A DNA stretch of 64,000 nt from positions 49,346,663-49,410,662 of the forward strand of contig NC_059500.1 of NCBI RefSeq assembly GCF_018139145.2. Reading direction: 5' to 3'. A program made the translations under genes and the position numbers. Below the pieces are notes generated by a model, which saw only the letters and a program-made list of their open reading frames with translations, was not told where the DNA came from and searched no databases. Position 1 is the first letter of the stretch. Each line of letters opens with the position of its first letter. The DNA comes from Gymnogyps californianus. Lineage: Eukaryota > Chordata > Aves > Accipitriformes > Cathartidae. This document shows positions 1 to 12,769 of the stretch, one piece after another.

Positions 1-3000
1 CACTCATGAAGCCTGAGCTTCTGTGGGGTGTGGGAGATGCAGGCAGGATAAATGATAATTACATACAGTCCCTAATTCCATCTTCCCTACTTCTACTTCT
101 TGAAGTTGGGAAAAGAAAGAATGGTAGGGAATCTGAGGTGGTCGCAAGTCGGGAATAACTGAGGGTACTTGCTTCTTTTTTCAGCTGAGTACTCTCACTT
201 TTTCCCAATCTGAAAATTTCAGGGAAAACCCGAAGTAAATGACTATCAGGGTCAGCCAACAAACTATATACTTCTCTTGAGCAGGCAAGTTTACTCAGTT
301 CCCCTGCAACTTTACCTTTCTTTCCATTATGAAGTAAATTATCTGTGGTGCTTACAATCTTGCTTGGAGTGCAGAGCACTTGCTGAGACAGTAGAATATT
401 TTCAGGTGAAACAGTCCTTTACTGGAAAGCCTGTGCTTTAATTTACTCAAGCTTTAAGCCAAAAATAGGAAGCCACTTCTGCCTCAGGAACTGCTTAGTG
501 TCTTTTTCTTTTCAGTCCTCAGCAAAGCATCAGCCAGATCTAGCACAAACTGATCACTGGTAGGGACAGCTCTGAATGCATGACCAGCCTTGAAAATTCT
601 CATGCGGCAAGAAATATGTTGAAGACACTGCATGAAAAGATCATTGAGTGACTTCCCCCTTGTTCTCTCCTTCCAGGGTTTTATGATCTCTAATAAAGGT
701 GAAAATGTGATGTGTGCATGACACACATATATTTTTATTTACAAGATGCAATCTATTGCCTAAACCTCTAGTCCCATTTACATCACAAAACATAAATAAA
801 CAACATAAATCCAAGGAAATGGATCCAGCTCATAAAGAAATATGAGCTTTTGCATGTGATGCATTTGCACCAGTGCTGCCGCTATTTAATTTCTTGGGAT
901 TCCTTCTTAATGGGAGAAGTTCCACAGGAGCATAACAATGCGGGACTGGAAACATCCTTTAGTCCAGAAATAGAGTGCCAGGTACTTGTACAGAGCAGTG
1001 CCCTCAGCCCTATGGCTACATCCTCTCAGGTCAGAGCACACTGCTGGTACTTGGCCAGACAGAGCCTGCACGTGGCGAAATAGTGCGGGAAGACAAGTGA
1101 AAAGTAAAACAGTCTATGTCACCCCTGCTTTCCATACCAGAGCGAGAGCTACACCACAGCATGTGAACAGGTGGAACTGAGGCTTCTCTGAGATCCACTC
1201 TAAATGTGTTCTGAAACAATCATTGCAGGTTTTGCAGTGTCTAGATGGAGCCCAATCCCCTGTGCAGCATTCCTGTTTCCCCATGTGCTGCACAGCAAGG
1301 GCCATTACTGGTAGTCACGAAGGTACTAGAGAAATTGAAGTTTATTGTGAGAGTTCATTGGCCCTCCTAATATGATCTTTGAAGTTACTTCAGCAGCTCT
1401 TCTGCATTTCTCACATCCTGCAAGAACTCAACACAGAATTTAGCCCTCCTCAACATGAACCAGGTGGAATTTTCTTCTTAATGATCTCGAAAAGCACAGT
1501 GTCCACCCTGAGTACTTGGCCAGTACTGTACTGTACAGGTACATCAAAACCATAAGCAACTTTCACACTCAGAAAGAAATGTCAGCATTGGATGCTGTAC
1601 AAAAGGAACTATAAAACAACAAAGAGAGAAGCAGAGACCATTTGGGATATTCCCAAATGGCAGGAAATACAAATGGCAGGAGTAAGGTAGAGAAAAGACT
1701 CCTGCATCAGACCAAAATATATTTTTTCTGTTCACAAAATTATACTTAAAAGGTATCCTTTCTGTTTTGCAACTCAAGCCCACATTGATAAAACTGCCAT
1801 CTCTCAGCCATCTCTTTATCTAAAAGGTGCTCTTTCGTCCTGCCTGAGTGAGATGAAGAATGATTTATTTGTCAATCAGGGAATGCTCTGGAAAAGAAAT
1901 TTTGCTCTTCTACTTTTTCTCCTATAGAACTAGAAAAAAAAAAAATCACTCTTCAGGCTAATGTACCAGTGTACAACATGGTCACCAGTCATTGCCAGCT
2001 GTTCTGGCATTCAACATCAGAGATGCTGGAATTTCTGAAGGAACTGGAAAATTGTAGTGAATTTCCAACTTCTGGTACCAATATAGCAGGAAGAAAAATG
2101 CTGCCACTCTGCATGACCCAGTGCTGATTCTATCTGGAAGTATTGTCATTGGCTTTAACATCAAATCTTCCTTATTCTGAGTAGTACTTTGCAAGAATGT
2201 CTCTGCCTGCTTATGGGGGTCTAAGTAGAACAAATGCCATTCTGTGCTTGAGTGAGATTTATTTCACCCTTGGCAAGAAGTCACCAGTTTATTTGGGGGG
2301 ATTTAAACTTCTGTTTACAGAAAAGTGGTGGGAAGAAAAAAATCTACTCTCCTTTGTATCCAGATCTGGAGTTTTTAGAACTACTTTACATTGGAGAGAA
2401 GTTCTGGAAATCCCACCTCCATGTAATCTGATGTACCAATATAATGCAGGTCTGCTTGCTTTTACTCATTGTGTTGCCTGTCTGTTGCATTATTGCTGGA
2501 TTGCTTCCAAAAATCATCATCATAATAATAAAAGAACTTGTTCAGAAGATGTTTATCCAAATATCTAAACAGTTTTTTGAGGAACAAATCCATATTAAGC
2601 AGAGATATCATTTGCAGCAATAATGTCTGGAAGAAAAGAAAAATGGAAAGTGTCAGTCAAAGTAAACAGATTCTATATTGCAGCCCCCAGGAGGCCATGC
2701 TACGGTGTATAATATATTCAGTTGCTCACACCTAGCCCTATTTTCAAAGTCATAAACTGGGGTGGATTTGTCAGAGTTTCAACAATATAATTGTTTAGCT
2801 GTAAATTTTCCTGCTGGCAAGTTCCAGAGTTTTCAGATAATCCCAGGCAGGGATTCAAGCTTGCAGTCACATACACAATAGATGGTTCACCGGTAGCGTG
2901 TGGAGCCTGCAAACTGTGCTGCCACAGAAGTTTTCAGGGGATCACGAGCTCCCTCAAGCACACAATGTAATTTGAATATATGATACACAGATACTTCCAT

Positions 3001-5017
3001 CACGGTGCACAAAGAAAGTGACATTGTTGTGGGTTGTGTATGATTAACAGTGGAAGTGCAGAGTAGGTTTAGAAGTGTGTAAATCACTCAAATTTTTTAG
3101 CATCTTGAGCAATAAGACGCATTCCCACTTGAAGCCATGTGGAGAGGGCTGGGCTCAGGCCTTATTTCAAAATAGTCAAGGGAAACACCTGTGTCTCTGT
3201 TAGCGTGAGGCATGGCCCATAGCTTCTTACTTTGGCTATTTTTCTCCTGACTACACAACTTATGTCCTGGCAGCAAGATCTCCTGAGGTTTTTTGTTTCA
3301 TTTGAATGCTTATTTAGCTTCCATCTAAGTTATACAACAGGGCTTGAAGTGTTTATAGAAAAAGCTACAAAGATAGCAGTCATACTGAAACCACTTCTTC
3401 GCAGGTAAACATGATGAAAGCTGATGTACATAAACTAATGAAGAGGAAGGGAGAGAGAGAAGAGCATTTCCATTTCTCGCTGGATTAGGAAGTCAAAGAC
3501 TATTTCCCTGATTGAGCTGGAGTTTTCTCTCTCAAAGCACCATACACAGAGGCATTTATTTATCCTTAGATGGAAGCAAAACAATGCTGGAAGACTCCAG
3601 AGCATGGTACTGTGTCCCATCTCACACATAGCCTTGCCTCTCTGTTGTTTGAAGGGTAGCACAAATCCTGGCAACATAGACTTTCCTCCCCTGAAATTCA
3701 CTGCAAATAACCTTCACCCATTAATTCTTAAAAACCCCAGAACCGATTGCAATGACTATAACCTTCTGAGTCCCTAAAATCACCTTATAGTGTGAGAGCA
3801 AGAGAGTGAAGCTATGACTCTTCCTCCATGCCTTTCTTTGACCTACCGCTGATCCATCAGAAAGGGCCTCCTAACCCACTCACTCACAGTGTCTGGGGCA
3901 GCTGCTGCAGATGCTGTCATGGGATTTACCTATGCATCTTGAAGGTCCATGTGGTTTTGGCCCCACTGTGCTGTGGCACATCACCTGCCCCTTTACCTTC
4001 ATGACCCCTCTCTTCCTAGCCGCTTCAGCTCACTGGAGTTCAAAGAGACATAGCTGGCAGGAGGTCATCGAGAACATCCTGGTGAGCTCCTCTTTCTGAA
4101 ATCACTAGCACTCTGTGCCCACCTCAGTGTTGCCTAAAAAAAAAAAAAAGGATACATTTTCCCAGTGTTTTGAATAGGAAAGCTATGTCAGCAGTATTTC
4201 CTCCACCCTCAAAAATTTGTCACAAGGCACTATGCAGAACTCAGGAAAAACTGTGAGAAGACTGGGTCACTCGACGGACCAACACAGACCCAACCTAGAA
4301 CAAAACAGCTGAGGCTGAATCAAGGTTGCAAGCACTTTCCTCAGATGGCCCAGCATTTCCACAGCACCCTGCAGTACAAGCCTTGCCACTGACCTCAGTG
4401 GTGCATGGAGACGAAGCAAGACTGGCCACAGACACCCAGGGCCTATGGTGATGTTTACCCTGCCCTTTGCAGCTTCTGCCTTGTTTATATGTGGCAGGGC
4501 AGTTTGCAAACACCTAACACAGTGCTGCAGTTCAAGCTTTGTGATTTGGTGGAGGGGATGTACACAATATTAAATGCACTCAGTTCTCTTTCCTGAGAAC
4601 TTACATACTTCTTCAAAAATAATTGGAAGTAGAGCACAATGTTAGACCATAATACTTAGGGCCAGAGAGAGAAACAGCTAAGTATTTGCTGTCTCTTTTT
4701 CCTCCCCTATTGAAAACACACAGAAAGAATTGCCTTATCTCCATCTTCCTTGAATACCCCTGAAGATCAAGAGGCTGATAGCCAAATGTATTATAAATTC
4801 CTCTGTAACACAGTTCTCTAGCTGGTATCTGTAACTCTGTGCTTGCCTCAAGCTTTATCCAATAATTAATCAGATTGCCTTGGTCACACATACTTGGACT
4901 GTAAAATGCCTCTGCAAGAGACACTCACAACCAGCCCTGACTCCACATACGCAAGGCTCTGATTTATTCATCAATTTGGCCCGACTAGAAGCAAAGCTAT
5001 TGTTTTTCACCTGGGGT
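1..5017. other. Non-coding stretch, unassigned
   Basis: No gene is visible. The open frames here are short, have no recognisable motifs and no convincing splice-site pairs. The stretch holds a short perfect hairpin (1638-1660) and a 14-base poly-A run (4136-4149), listed separately or noted here. The base composition is ordinary AT-rich, CpG-poor vertebrate DNA. It may be intron or intergenic; the sequence alone does not decide. Confidence 0.6.
1638..1680. repeat. Perfect 10-bp inverted repeat plus direct repeat
   Basis: The arms CCATTTGGGA (1638-1647) and TCCCAAATGG (1651-1660) are exact reverse complements separated by three bases, so they can fold into a hairpin. The right arm runs into a direct repeat, AAATGGCAGG, present at 1655-1664 and again at 1671-1680. 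No element that would explain the structure is recognisable around it. A chance origin is possible in a 64-kb window, though a perfect 10-bp arm with so short a loop is uncommon. Confidence 0.85.
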
Positions 5018-5084
5018 GTGATCCAGCACTCATTGATGTCAAAGGCAGTGCTCCCATTGACTTCCATGGGATGCAGGATCAAGG
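5018..5084. repeat. Degraded sauropsid-type dispersed repeat
   Basis: The segment contains ATCCAGCACTCATTGATGTC followed by CTCCCATTGACTTCCATGGG and GCAGGATCA. This order matches a dispersed, partly self-complementary sequence common in turtle, crocodile and bird DNA, built around CCCATTGACTTCAATGGG and followed by a GGATC-type segment. The copy here is diverged and short. I recognise the pattern but cannot give a secure family name; a repeat-library search would settle it. A second likely copy lies at 14938-15013. Confidence 0.45.
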
Positions 5085-5327
5085 TTTTCGCCCACCAGCA
5101 ACTGACAGTAAGTCGTGCTGGTAGGGAGGGCAAGGTTCCCAAAGGCAACTTAGAGTGCAATGAGTTTACCATTGTGTGCTAGGTTACGGAAGATGCTCCT
5201 TATAATGAAACCATCCAGCCTCAGTATTTAGGTACCTGTGCTGAACAGCCGTGCCACACTGGCTAAGCTCCCAAACCTTCGTTTCAGCCTCAGTTAAATT
5301 CAGTGTAAAACCCTGAGATAATTTCCA

Positions 5328-5719
5328 TCTTTTCTTTCTTTCTCTTCCTTCCTTCTTTTCTTTTATCTTTCTTTCTTTCTTTCTTTCTCTTTCTTTCTTT
5401 CTTTCTTTCTTTCTTTTTCTTTTCTTTCTCTTTCTCTCTCTCTTTCTTTCTTTTTCCTTCCTTCTTTTCTTCTTTTTCTTTCTTTTCCTTCCTTGCTTTC
5501 TTTCTCGCTTCCTTCCTTGCTTTCTTTCTTTCTCTCTTTCTCTTTCTTTCTTTCTTTCTTTTCCTTTCTTCAACTTTCTTCAGCTCTCTCTGTTTCTTTT
5601 TCTTTCTTCCTCTTCCTCATTCCTTCTCTTTTACTTTCTTTCTCCCTCTCACTCTGCCATCTCTCTCCCCCAACCCCACTTTCTTTCTCCTTTCCTCTCT
5701 TCCTTTCCTTGTTTCTTTC
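5328..5719 (+). repeat. Polypyrimidine microsatellite tract (CTTT-rich)
   Basis: About 390 bases are almost purely C and T on the plus strand. They are dominated by CTTT units with CCTT and CT interruptions and become less regular after about 5570. The complementary purine strand gives a spurious Lys/Arg/Glu-rich open frame with no coding value. Long polypurine-polypyrimidine tracts can form triplex (H-DNA) structures, vary in length between individuals and are prone to assembly error. No retroelement poly-A tail is visible at either end. Confidence 0.95.
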
Positions 5720-8700
5720 ACAACCAACTTGTTCTTCTCAATTTTCTTTCAAAATGCTAGATAGCAATACAGAAGACGTGTCCATGTCTTCAGATGGCAT
5801 CCCAACTAGTTTGGTTATGCTTTCTATAACAGCTGAAAAAAATATGTTCATACAGCATGACAGAACACACAGATTCTGGAACATCCGATGTGCAGCAGCT
5901 GGACCCTTCACTCTGACTCCCTTGCTGCAGCTCCCTGCTCTCCAAAGTCTGGGGGTGACAGTAGTGTAGAGACGCAATCTGCCAGGCAGGTGGGCACTTT
6001 TCTTGGTATTATACACTGGTTCACCTTGATAAGATAAACTTTTTCAGTTAACAACAGAGTTGTTTAGGATTTACAATCACTCATTTGAGAGCAAAATTAG
6101 CCCTTGTGTATGAAGATAGCATTTGCTTATCCCAATTACTTTAAAACTGGCTTTTCATCTTTGATTGTTAGTCAAACGCCTTTTCTTTAATCAAAATGTG
6201 ATATTGTTTCTTCCACTTGTTCCTTAGGGCTAACCAGGTTTATTTCTGCTTTTCCCTCTCTTTGCTTGGCCCGAAATGCACTAAAATGTCCCATCTCCCA
6301 TCATTTGAAGGTTAGAGGTGACTGGTTTATCTAGAGTTCACTTCAGTTATATTGACACACACATGCTGCAACTGGCATATTCGGGCCTCCGGGCTCTGGC
6401 TCTGAAAGCCGTTTCCACGTTGTAAGAGGAGGGGATGTAGGCTGTGACCCATCCGTAGGCTGTCTATACAGTAAAATAATGGAGAATGTGATAAACTGTC
6501 ACCAGAATACAGTCTCAGTTCCTTGACTCTTAATGGTAGAATAACACAATAGGGTCAGACTAAAAAGGCTTCCTTATGAAAATTTTATCAGCAACTTTGG
6601 TAAATTGCTGTGGGAAAGGTGCTTTGCTCTCAGGCAGACCTGGAACCTGTTTTTACAAGGTACAACATGCATTGCCTCACTCCCGCAAGATATTAAGGGC
6701 ACTCAAATTGAATTAACACCAAATCAGGCCGGTGCACTTAACAATACAAATGCACTTAAGGGATGCCTCAGAATGATTTGTGACTAAAGAAAGCAAAGAA
6801 GAAATTGGCCTTGAAGACCACAGGGGTGGTGTTGTGTGTCATATACAGGAAAAGCCGTAAGTAGAACTTAGAATACCGGAAAACCATGAACTTCAAGGGC
6901 TCTCAGATACCTTAGACCCAGCCGTAAAGTAGATGGTCTCTTTTGTGGTATGTAGAAACAATTGATAAATAAATTACAGCCAATTTTCTTAGTGGCATGG
7001 TCTCCATTACCTCTGACAGCAGCGTAACTGCTTTGCTAAAATGATAAGAGGTGAATAATGGTGTATCAGGTAGCAGCATCAGAAATTCTCCAAGTTGCCT
7101 ATTCTCTCTGTGAGAGCAATGACACAATACAGAAGTGAATGAGATGTGATGTGGCAGCTGACAGGGAGCTCCATGTGGACTGCTGCTAAGGCCAAAGCAG
7201 CTGAACCATAATCCTAGTAAGAGGATGGAAGCAGTGCGGTTTTGTTTTTCTGTTAAATTGTCAGACTCATCCTTTTCAGGAAGCCACCTCTGTTTGCCAC
7301 CATTTGTCATCAAGTTACTTAATAGTTTCTCTCTCTGAGCCTGCAGGCCATATTATCCCGTAAGTTAGAGGACCAACCCTGCAAAGTTTAGACCACAACC
7401 AGGCATAAATCACGTAAAGACTGCTAAGAGCATTCTGCACCTCAGGACTGCTCAGTGGATCGAGCTTTACAGAGGGGTAGGTCCACCATGGTGAAATTGG
7501 TCTATGTTGAAGGTAATAATTTCCTTCTGGTCAAAGATTAGTATTGGATTAAAAACCCCATACATTCAAGCTACCTGTTACATGGATAGTCTCTTCAGCA
7601 AGCATGATGTTGGAGGCACTATTAATTAAAGCAACATTGGTCTTCTTTCTTGACACTGGAAAATGGTGGAGTTGGGGTCTTAAGTGACTGGAACTTAGAG
7701 CAGAAAGGAAAGTGAAAGACTCCAGACATGTTTCTAAGTCCAGGATCTCTGTGCCAAACTAAAATGGTGGTGACTGTGGTGGGATTTCTGCCTATCAATG
7801 CCACAGTTGCTGCTTTTGCTGCCATTACAAAAAATAGCCAACTCAACCAGATCTTCTGATCTGGTATACAGGAATTTCCTTGGCTTAGAAGGAGACTTTA
7901 TACCAACTGTTGAAACAAGACACTTGTAAAGTCATGATGGTGGTGTGGAAAAGCAGGATGAAGCTTGGTTTGGTGATTATGGAGAACATGTCAGGAAACT
8001 GTGAAACAATGAGGGATTTCTATGAGTTGCACCATGACTGTTGAGCAACATGCATATATACTGCAGCATTTACTGTCAAAGAAAACATGGTGTAGGGACA
8101 TTTGTTTGAGCTTGCAGCGGCAGCATGGCTCACAAGTTGTGGAATGCACACCCATCTTCCAGCTGGGTGCCAAGAGGTAGGAAAGAAATATCCCATATAC
8201 CTACAAACTCTGGTGAGGGTCCTAGCAGCCTGTTGGCAGAGGAAGACATAAAACCACTGCTATGAGCAGTAGGAGTTGGGGGGTGGCTCAGCAATGGAGA
8301 GAAGTCTCCCCACATACACCAGTACAGCCAGCCCATGGTGCACTTCATCCCCACAGGAAGGGCCAGCCCAGCATGGCGGGGAGTCAGCCAGGGAGCAGAC
8401 GTAGCCTGTTCCTTGCCTCCTTCCTACATGGCCTGAAAACCACGTCCCAGAGAGGAGTCAGCTGGAGACATTCAGGGCAGAATAAACCTTTTCTCCTTTC
8501 CTGCGTCCCAGAGTAGAGCAGAGTAGCCAGGACACAGGCTGATGGCCTCACAGAGCCAAACTCCCGCCATGGGAGGGCAACTCTTGACGATAGCAAGAAA
8601 GAGACTTTCTCCTTCTCCAAATATTCATCCAGGCCTTAGCCTGGCCAACTGAAGATTTTTCTGTGATTCTGCTCATTTTAATGTGGAAGGAGAGTGGGTT

Positions 8701-9943
8701 AAAGGATTTTCTCTTTGTACTGTTGCTACCCAAGTAGCACCAAATGGAAAGTAAACTACTTCTGAGCAGACTGAACCAATGTCACCCAAAACACTCTCAA
8801 CAGAGAAGAGCTTCAGGTTGGATAATATGTTTGCAGGCAAACCTTTGTGCCCACAACGGCAGAGCTGGGGGAGGGGAAAGAGGTGTGCTGGGCAGCAGTT
8901 CAGCCTCCACACTATGACTTTTTTCCTTCCACCCTTCTACCCTTCAACCTGGTAGGAATTCAACACAAATAACAATGCTGTGGCTGCTGAACCGGATGAC
9001 CCACTAGATGTCCTTCTTAACAAATGTTTTTATGAGATTAACAGAAGGAGTGTGCAGTAGCTTCCCATTAACTCAGGCCCAGCTTCAGCTTGTACTCATG
9101 GTATGCTTATTAACACCACCTCTTGGAATACTAATCAAACATATCTGCTAAATTTTTGCTCAGACTCAAGAAATATTCCTCTTAGCATCTAAAGCAAAAG
9201 GATCAAAATCCAGACTTTTGCTCAAGTTTTTGTTCCTGGAGAGAATTCCTGAATTCCCTTATAAAATTGGGTTCTTGAACAATTTCTGGGAACAATCTAA
9301 GTTTCATAGATTGACAGACTGAAATGTGTTTGTACATATAATAAATATTTGCATAAGTCAAAATTAATCAGGCCTACAGATCTTGATATAGAAAGACCGA
9401 GGCACACAAAAATAATAATTAAAACTCAATCTTTTCATACATAAGTCACACTCTAATGATCTGCATTTACTTTGGTTTCTTTATTCTCATTGGAGGCACA
9501 GATTTATATCAAGTTTCTCTGTAAAAACAGCGAATGAAAAGTTACTAAATGATTAATAACAATAAATGATTAATAGATGTTGTAACAAATAATCATTTTA
9601 AAATCCAGTCAGTCAATAGGTTGCTAACCATTATTAAAAACCATGCATTACACCTCCTCTTGACATGCTTATAACCTTCCATATCACTTGTTACTACAAG
9701 GCTTATACCTCTTTTTCACCTCTAGTAAGCATTTATTAACCCTTTATAAACTATCTAGGAATTACAGCATGTTGTAGAATGCAAAAGGAATACCTTGTGA
9801 TCAGAAGTCCATCACAAAGACAGAATATCAGTCCCAATGCAACTGATCTTTCTTACGAACACAGCAAATGATTTGAAGGCAGTTGAACTAGATTTTCTAT
9901 TGTACAAGAAATAAATACCATCCAGGAATTTCACACATGTAGC
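5720..9943. other. Non-coding stretch, unassigned
   Basis: No exon or repeat family could be supported here. Several open frames of 60-130 codons exist on both strands, but they overlap one another, have unremarkable composition and no matching splice sites. A slightly GC-richer patch lies at about 8270-8600 and contains AATAAA near 8480; I could not match it to any LTR or gene. Confidence 0.5.
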
Positions 9944-10618
9944 AGAATCACAGAATGGTTGAGGTTGGAAGGGGCCTCTAGAGGTAATCTGGTCCAATCC
10001 CCCTGCCACCTAGAGCTGGTTGCCCAGGACCATGTCCAGACAGCTTTTTAATATCTCCAAGGATGGAGAATCCACAACATCTCTGGGCAGCGTGTGCCCA
10101 TGCTCAGTCACCCTCACAGTGAAAAAGTGTTTCCTGATGTTCAGACAGAGCCTCCTGTGTTTCAGTTTGTGCCCATTGCCTCTGGTCCTGTCACTGGGCA
10201 CCACTGAAAAGAGCCTGCCTGCATCTTCTTTGTACCCTGTCTTCAAGTATTTATACACAAGGATAAGATCCCCCTGAGCCTGCTCTTCTCCAGGCTGAAC
10301 AGTCCCAGCTCTCTCAGCCTTTCCTCATAGGAGAGATGCTCCAGTCCCTTAAACACCTTTCTGGCCCTTTGCTGGACTCTCTCCAATATGTCCATGTCTC
10401 TCTTATACTGGAGAGCCCAGAACCGGGCACAGGGCTCCAGGTGTGGCCTCGCCAGTGCTAAGTAGAGGGAAAGGATCACCTCCCTCGACCTGCTGGCAGC
10501 AGTCCTCCTAAGTGCAGCCCAGGATACCATTAGCCTTCTTTGCAGTAAAGGCATGTTGTTGTTTTATATTCAGCTTGTTTTCCATCAGGATCCCCAGGTC
10601 TTTTTCTGCAAAGCTGAA
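9944..10618 (-). mobile_element. CR1 LINE copy A, 5'-truncated, minus orientation
   Basis: The left edge reads AGAATCACAGAATGGTTGAG then GTTGGAAGGGGCCTCT, the reverse complement of the avian CR1 3' end. On the minus strand the body encodes the C-terminal part of CR1 ORF2 in broken frames. Recognisable pieces include [49 protein letters not shown] and [13 protein letters not shown], then RKHFFTVRV and SPSLEILK near the 3' end. The endonuclease and the catalytic RT core are absent, so the copy was 5'-truncated on insertion, as is usual for CR1. It cannot move and is not a host gene. The right boundary near 10618 is approximate. Confidence 0.96.
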
Positions 10619-11368
10619 CAATACACAGGTTTATCAAACACCTGACCCAAATTCCATATAATGCGACCTCTTCTTCAGTACATTTTAGATTAAATTGAAT
10701 TAACAGTAGAAAAGCATCCACTGAATTCAGAAAGTTCAAAATTTGATCAAGGGAAAATGAATGAGAACTTCAAGAATCTACCCGCCCCCTCAGATCTGTC
10801 CCTTAAATAAGAGTTGCTTAGCTTTATGTCTAAACACATTCTCATTATTAAGTATTCAGTAGGCCATTAGAATATGACAATAGATCCCAGCAACGTTCTC
10901 CTCCAGAACCAATTTAAATAAACACAGCTAAGGAGGAGGATGTATGCCTTGCTTACCCGAAGAGTTAGCAAAAGTTAATAATACTAAAAGTTAATAATTG
11001 CCAAACAAGGAGACAAAGTGTTGTTTGGTTTGGAGTCAGTTCGCTTATATATCCCCTGACACTTTAAATGAGTTCATCGTATTTTATGAGAATTAAAGCT
11101 TCCCCCTCTATCAGTCAACTCGTTCTCTTGGTTTAATTTTAATACATGCTGTGAACTTACATCCCTTGAAATCATTGGCTTGTCTGAAGGTCCCCAGACA
11201 CTCCCTCCTCGGTTCTCTCTCTCAGTCCCACTCGCTCTGCTCCACACACCTCCTATGTCTTTACTTAACTAGTTCTAGCCCACATAAACGTATCAATCAC
11301 AACAAGAGAGTTTTCTCTCTCACATATTCATACTCAGCAGGAGAATATAGAATAAATTTCCTCTACTA

Positions 11369-11416
11369 ACATATATACATATATACATATATATACACAC
11401 ATATGTATGCATATGA
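11369..11416. repeat. TA/CA-type microsatellite
   Basis: Alternating purine-pyrimidine sequence made of ACATATAT-type units, drifting into ACACACATATGTATGCATATG at the right end. It is self-complementary in places and is a likely length-polymorphic locus. Confidence 0.9.
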
Positions 11417-12396
11417 CCCACACACTTCAGTGATTGTAACTACCTGAATTAGGACTTCCATTGGACAACGAAGTGAGGTTTGCTTTTTTTCCAACTGTCT
11501 GCAAGTGCTCACTCTGGCCAAGAAACAGGGAATACAGCTTCTCCCCCATCCCTGACCACAAAGCTGGGCAAGAGTTTCCCATTACATTTAACACATTATG
11601 TGTGGAGTTAGGTTTCCCATTACATCCATAATGTGATCAGCAACTGGGTAAACTTGCACGGACTGCCACACTCTCATAAAGCCCACTAACATTAAAGTAT
11701 AAATATCAGTGTCACTGGAAATTCTTGTGGTTGCAATGGTCTACATCAGAGGGTTCAACCATGGTGTTAGGCAGATCAGTCAAAATCTATTGTGACAAGA
11801 GAAAAGACACATTCATCTTTCTGTCATACACAAAGTTTCTGATAGCATGTCCTAATACGAAGTGGTGTGTTATGTTTAGTTACCTAGTTCTCTTGTCAAA
11901 AGGAGAGGGATGCCTAAATGTGGCACGTGTATACAAAACTGTGGGAAAGATTTGACTTCCACTCCTTTTCAGACAAGAAAGCATTTGAATATTTTTGTGT
12001 TTTCAGGCTGGGAAGGAAAAATAATAAAATAGCCATGGAAAAAATAGAGTTTCATTGACTAAGTCATTGCTAAAGCTGCATTTTTTTGTCATGGTTCCTG
12101 AGAGAGTCGAGGAGTTCATGTTTTTCAGAAAATTATCCGTGACTGATGACACTTTGAGACTTTTTGCATGTGGGTGGGTGGACGCAATGCTAACCAGTTG
12201 AATCCATTTCAGAGAAACCCTTTGCTGCTGTCAAGTTAAGTCCCAGACTGCAATGGAATATGACAAAGAGCAGGAACCCAGCAACGCCACTGCAACGACA
12301 AAGTGTCCTGGAACAGTGAACTTTCCCTGAGACTGCCTGGAGCAATGAGCTTTCTGTCTCACATAAAGAAAACAAAAGGTCTTTTCTTCTTTCTCT

Positions 12397-12417
12397 CCGC
12401 CGCGCGCCCCCCCCCCC
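12397..12417. repeat. CG pocket followed by an 11-base C run
   Basis: CGCCGCGCGC leads directly into 11 consecutive C residues (12407-12417). This is an abrupt GC spike inside a CT-rich, otherwise AT-rich flank. Homopolymer length here should be treated with caution. Confidence 0.9.
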
Positions 12418-12686
12418 TTCCCATATTTAGAACCATAGCTTGGTTCAAAGGTTAGTTCTGGCACAGTGACCAATTGGGTCTCCATATGGTATTTATTTAT
12501 TTATTCTTTGTCTAATATGCTTTTGGCACAACATATTTGCATGAGTTAGATGATGTTTATAGAAAACCTGAATACTGGAGTGCATAGAAAAGGTCATTGG
12601 CTCATTCTTTCTCTTATTTTAATTGAATTTTCCTCCCTGTTGTTTCTGCTGCTACTCGTTTTATTTCTTTACAGATATTGATTTCT

Positions 12687-12769
12687 TTTCTGGATTTGTT
12701 TTTGGTTTTTTGTTTGTTTGCTTTTTGTTGGTTTTGTTGTTGTTGTTGTTGTGGTTGGGTTTTTTTTCA
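12687..12769 (+). repeat. T/G-rich low-complexity tract with GTT repeat
   Basis: The plus strand is almost only T and G: TTTGTTTTTGG, TTTGTTTG, then a GTT/TTG trinucleotide run (about 12733-12752) and a T8 run ending in TTTCAG. The terminal T-run plus CAG resembles a splice acceptor, but no open frame of interest follows it. Confidence 0.85.

Noticed and set aside
4870..5182. Overlapping 100-codon frames on both strands
   Set aside because: They mirror each other, carry no motif, and overlap a dispersed repeat fragment.
5184..5573. Lys/Arg/Glu-rich open frame on the minus strand
   Set aside because: It is only the translation of the purine strand of the CTTT microsatellite.
5493..5969. 158-codon Ser/Leu/Phe-rich frame on the plus strand
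   Set aside because: Its first two thirds are the pyrimidine strand of the same microsatellite; the rest has no motif or splice support.
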